Shown piece by piece: positions 62,337 through 64,000 of a DNA stretch of 64,000 nt. Each line of letters opens with the position of its first letter. The first letter of the stretch is position 1. Origin of the DNA: Pedobacter sp. B4-66. GTDB lineage: Bacteria; Bacteroidota; Bacteroidia; Sphingobacteriales; Sphingobacteriaceae. The notes below the pieces were generated by a model. That model was not told the origin of the DNA, did not search any database, and saw nothing but the letters and a program-made list of their open reading frames with translations. The translations under genes were made by a program, and so were the position numbers. The stretch spans positions 124,001-188,000 of the forward strand of contig NZ_JAFVME010000004.1 in the NCBI RefSeq assembly GCF_018492665.1, read 5' to 3'.

Positions 62337-64000
62337 CTAGTCTAATTTTGTTTTGCCTGCAGCTGCTTCTTCTTTCGCTTCCCATTCTCTTTGTACACGC
62401 TCAGCTTCAGCGTTTCCTTCAAAATCATGAGGCATATTCGAGCTCATAGTTTGAGAGAAAGGCACAGTTTGAGGAATAAAGTCTTCCTCAGCACCTGGCT
62501 TGCTATAGTCATATGGCCAACGATAAACAGTTGGGATCTCACCTGGCCAGTTACCATGGATACGCTCTACTGGAGTAGTCCACTCTAATGTATTTGCTCC
62601 CCAAGGGTTTTGAGATGATACTTTTCCTTTAAAGATTGAATAGAAGAAGTTGAATAAGAATGCAACTTGAGCTAAAGCAGCAATGATTGCAGACCATGTA
62701 ACTAAAATATTTACAGTTACCCATTTCTGCATAAACTCGAACTCAGTGAATGCATAATAACGACGAGGAACCCCATCAAGACCTAAGAAGTGTAATGGGA
62801 AGAACACTAAATAAGCACAGATAAATGTGATCCAGAAGTGCAAATAACCAAGTTTGCTGCTCATCAATCTTCCAAACATTTTAGGGAAGTAATGATAAAC
62901 ACCTGCAAGCATACCAAATATTGCAGCAGACCCCATTACAAGGTGGAAGTGAGCTATAACAAAGTAAGTATCATGCAAGTTAATATCTAATGACGCATTA
63001 CCTAAAAATATACCGGTTAATCCTCCAGAGATAAAGAAAGATACCATACCGATAGCAAATAACATTGCTGGAGTAAATCTAATATTACCTCTCCATAATG
63101 TTGCTAACCAGTTGAATGTTTTAACCGCTGAAGGAACTGCAATAATCAACGTAGTAATCATAAACACACCGCCTAACAATGGGTTCATACCTGTTACAAA
63201 CATGTGGTGACCCCAAACGATGAATGATAATATTGTGATACCGATTAATGAATAGATCATCGCATGGTAACCGAAAATTGGTTTTCTTGCATTCACAGAC
63301 ATGATCTCTGAAGATAATCCCATCGCAGGCATAATTACAATATATACCTCTGGGTGTCCAAGGAACCAGAATAAGTGTTGCCATAAAATTGGTGATCCAC
63401 CTTCGTTAGGTAATACCTGAGTACCCATAACGATATCAGAAAGGTAGAAACTTGTTCCAAAACTACGGTCAAATACTAATAATACAACACCTGCAACCAA
63501 TACAGGGAAAGATAATATACCTAAAATAGCAGTTAAGAAAAACGCCCAGATTGTCAATGGCATTTTCCACAAATCCATTCCTTTAGTACGCATGTTTAAG
63601 ATAGTACTAACATAGTTGATACCACCCATTAGAGATGATGCAACGAAAAGTACCATACTGATTAACCACAAGGTCATACCTAAACCTGAACCACTAATAG
63701 CAGTCGGTAACGCAGATAACGGGGGATAAACCGTCCATCCTGCACTTGCCGGTCCTGTTTGGATAAAGAATGAGCTCATCATGATCACACAAGCAATAAA
63801 GAAGAACCAGTATGAAAGCATATTAAGGAATGGCGATGCCATATCTCTTGCTCCAATTTGAAGCGGAATCAATAAGTTACTAAAAGTACCACTCAGACCA
63901 GCTGTCAATACAAAGAATACCATGATGGTACCATGTATAGTAACTAATGCTAAATAAAAGTCGGGTTTAATCCTTCCACCTTCAGCCCATTTACCTAAAA
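62337..64000 (-). CDS. ctaD: Cytochrome c oxidase subunit I, N-terminal part outside the window
   Basis: The coding frame continues without a stop to the right edge; the internal ATG at 63923 is not the start, since upstream codons read GKWAEGGRIKPDFYLALVT and then the family segment IHGTIMVFFVLTAG. About 555 residues of the C-terminal part are visible. Catalytic-core segments include LFWFLGHPEVYI (CuB His and the cross-linked Tyr), FIVWGHHMFVTGM (two CuB His), and INLHDTYFVIAHFHLVMGSA (haem ligands). The C-terminus is a charged tail (AERVQREWEAKEEAAAGKTK). Subunit II is expected upstream, outside the window. Confidence 0.96.
   Translation of the reverse strand, partial: LGKWAEGGRIKPDFYLALVTIHGTIMVFFVLTAGLSGTFSNLLIPLQIGARDMASPFLNMLSYWFFFIACVIMMSSFFIQTGPASAGWTVYPPLSALPTAISGSGLGMTLWLISMVLFVASSLMGGINYVSTILNMRTKGMDLWKMPLTIWAFFLTAILGILSFPVLVAGVVLLVFDRSFGTSFYLSDIVMGTQVLPNEGGSPILWQHLFWFLGHPEVYIVIMPAMGLSSEIMSVNARKPIFGYHAMIYSLIGITILSFIVWGHHMFVTGMNPLLGGVFMITTLIIAVPSAVKTFNWLATLWRGNIRFTPAMLFAIGMVSFFISGGLTGIFLGNASLDINLHDTYFVIAHFHLVMGSAAIFGMLAGVYHYFPKMFGRLMSSKLGYLHFWITFICAYLVFFPLHFLGLDGVPRRYYAFTEFEFMQKWVTVNILVTWSAIIAALAQVAFLFNFFYSIFKGKVSSQNPWGANTLEWTTPVERIHGNWPGEIPTVYRWPYDYSKPGAEEDFIPQTVPFSQTMSSNMPHDFEGNAEAERVQREWEAKEEAAAGKTKLD

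Overview
The window looks like chromosomal DNA of a Bacteroidota species of the Sphingobacteriaceae type (Pedobacter or a close relative). The signs are AT-rich DNA, genes without obvious Shine-Dalgarno sequences, several TAnnTTTG-like -7 promoter elements, a type IX secretion core (gldKLMN plus a sprE/porW-like gene), an F-ATPase operon without beta and epsilon genes, and a caa3-type oxidase cluster with two subunit III genes. This placement rests on gene content recalled from family knowledge, not on a database search. Nothing in the window looks like a phage, IS element, integron or CRISPR array, and I recognised no tRNA or rRNA gene.

Layout. 1-0.6 kb: truncated DUF4349-type lipoprotein gene. 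0.7-6.8 kb (minus strand): a small membrane protein, then the ATP synthase operon, transcribed atpZ-like, small membrane protein, atpB, atpE, atpF, atpH, atpA, atpG. 6.9-13.7 kb (plus): SprE/PorW-like TPR lipoprotein, class A penicillin-binding protein, UvrC. 13.8-18.5 kb (minus): gldK-gldL-gldM-gldN. 18.6-20.4 kb: HemD-like protein and a DUF4271 membrane protein. 20.5-24 kb: a LysR regulator divergent from a three-gene periplasmic redox cassette (TsdA-like diheme cytochrome c lipoprotein, exported DsrE-like protein, orphan ModA/PstS-like binding protein). 24-38 kb: carbohydrate genes without SusC/SusD (GH172/DUF2961, an unrecognised secreted protein, a secreted alpha-toroid glycosidase-like protein, a GH2 beta-galactosidase, a DUF5077/DUF3472 protein), with a TlpA-like thioredoxin, HemW and an SDR between them. 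38-41.2 kb: DUF1501 and DUF1800 pair. 41.2-41.7 kb: a 547-bp non-coding stretch with strong RNA-like secondary structure. 41.7-47.5 kb: JmjC/cupin-like protein, VWA protein, MoxR/ChlI-like ATPase, metallophosphoesterase, UbiA-like membrane protein. 47.5-51.8 kb (minus): S9-peptidase-like lipoprotein, histidine kinase and response regulator in one apparent operon. 52-54.9 kb (plus): TPR protein, DUF4286 protein, RfbC. 54.9-57.1 kb (minus): OmpA-like lipoprotein, DUF2461, DUF983 and a small CxxC membrane protein. 57.3-64 kb (minus): ctaD (running off the window), ctaA, ctaB, two subunit III genes, subunit IV, a SCO-like protein and DUF420.

Most of this is core energy, envelope and secretion biology. 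The points most worth a second look are: the LysR/TsdA-like/DsrE/binding-protein cassette; the structured non-coding region at about 41.33-41.61 kb; an S9-family lipoprotein whose nucleophile serine is replaced and which is co-transcribed with a two-component system; a SCO-family protein with no cysteine at all inside the oxidase operon; a UbiA-like protein with only one of its two aspartate motifs; and matching CAAACGTTTG palindromes on either side of the beta-galactosidase gene.
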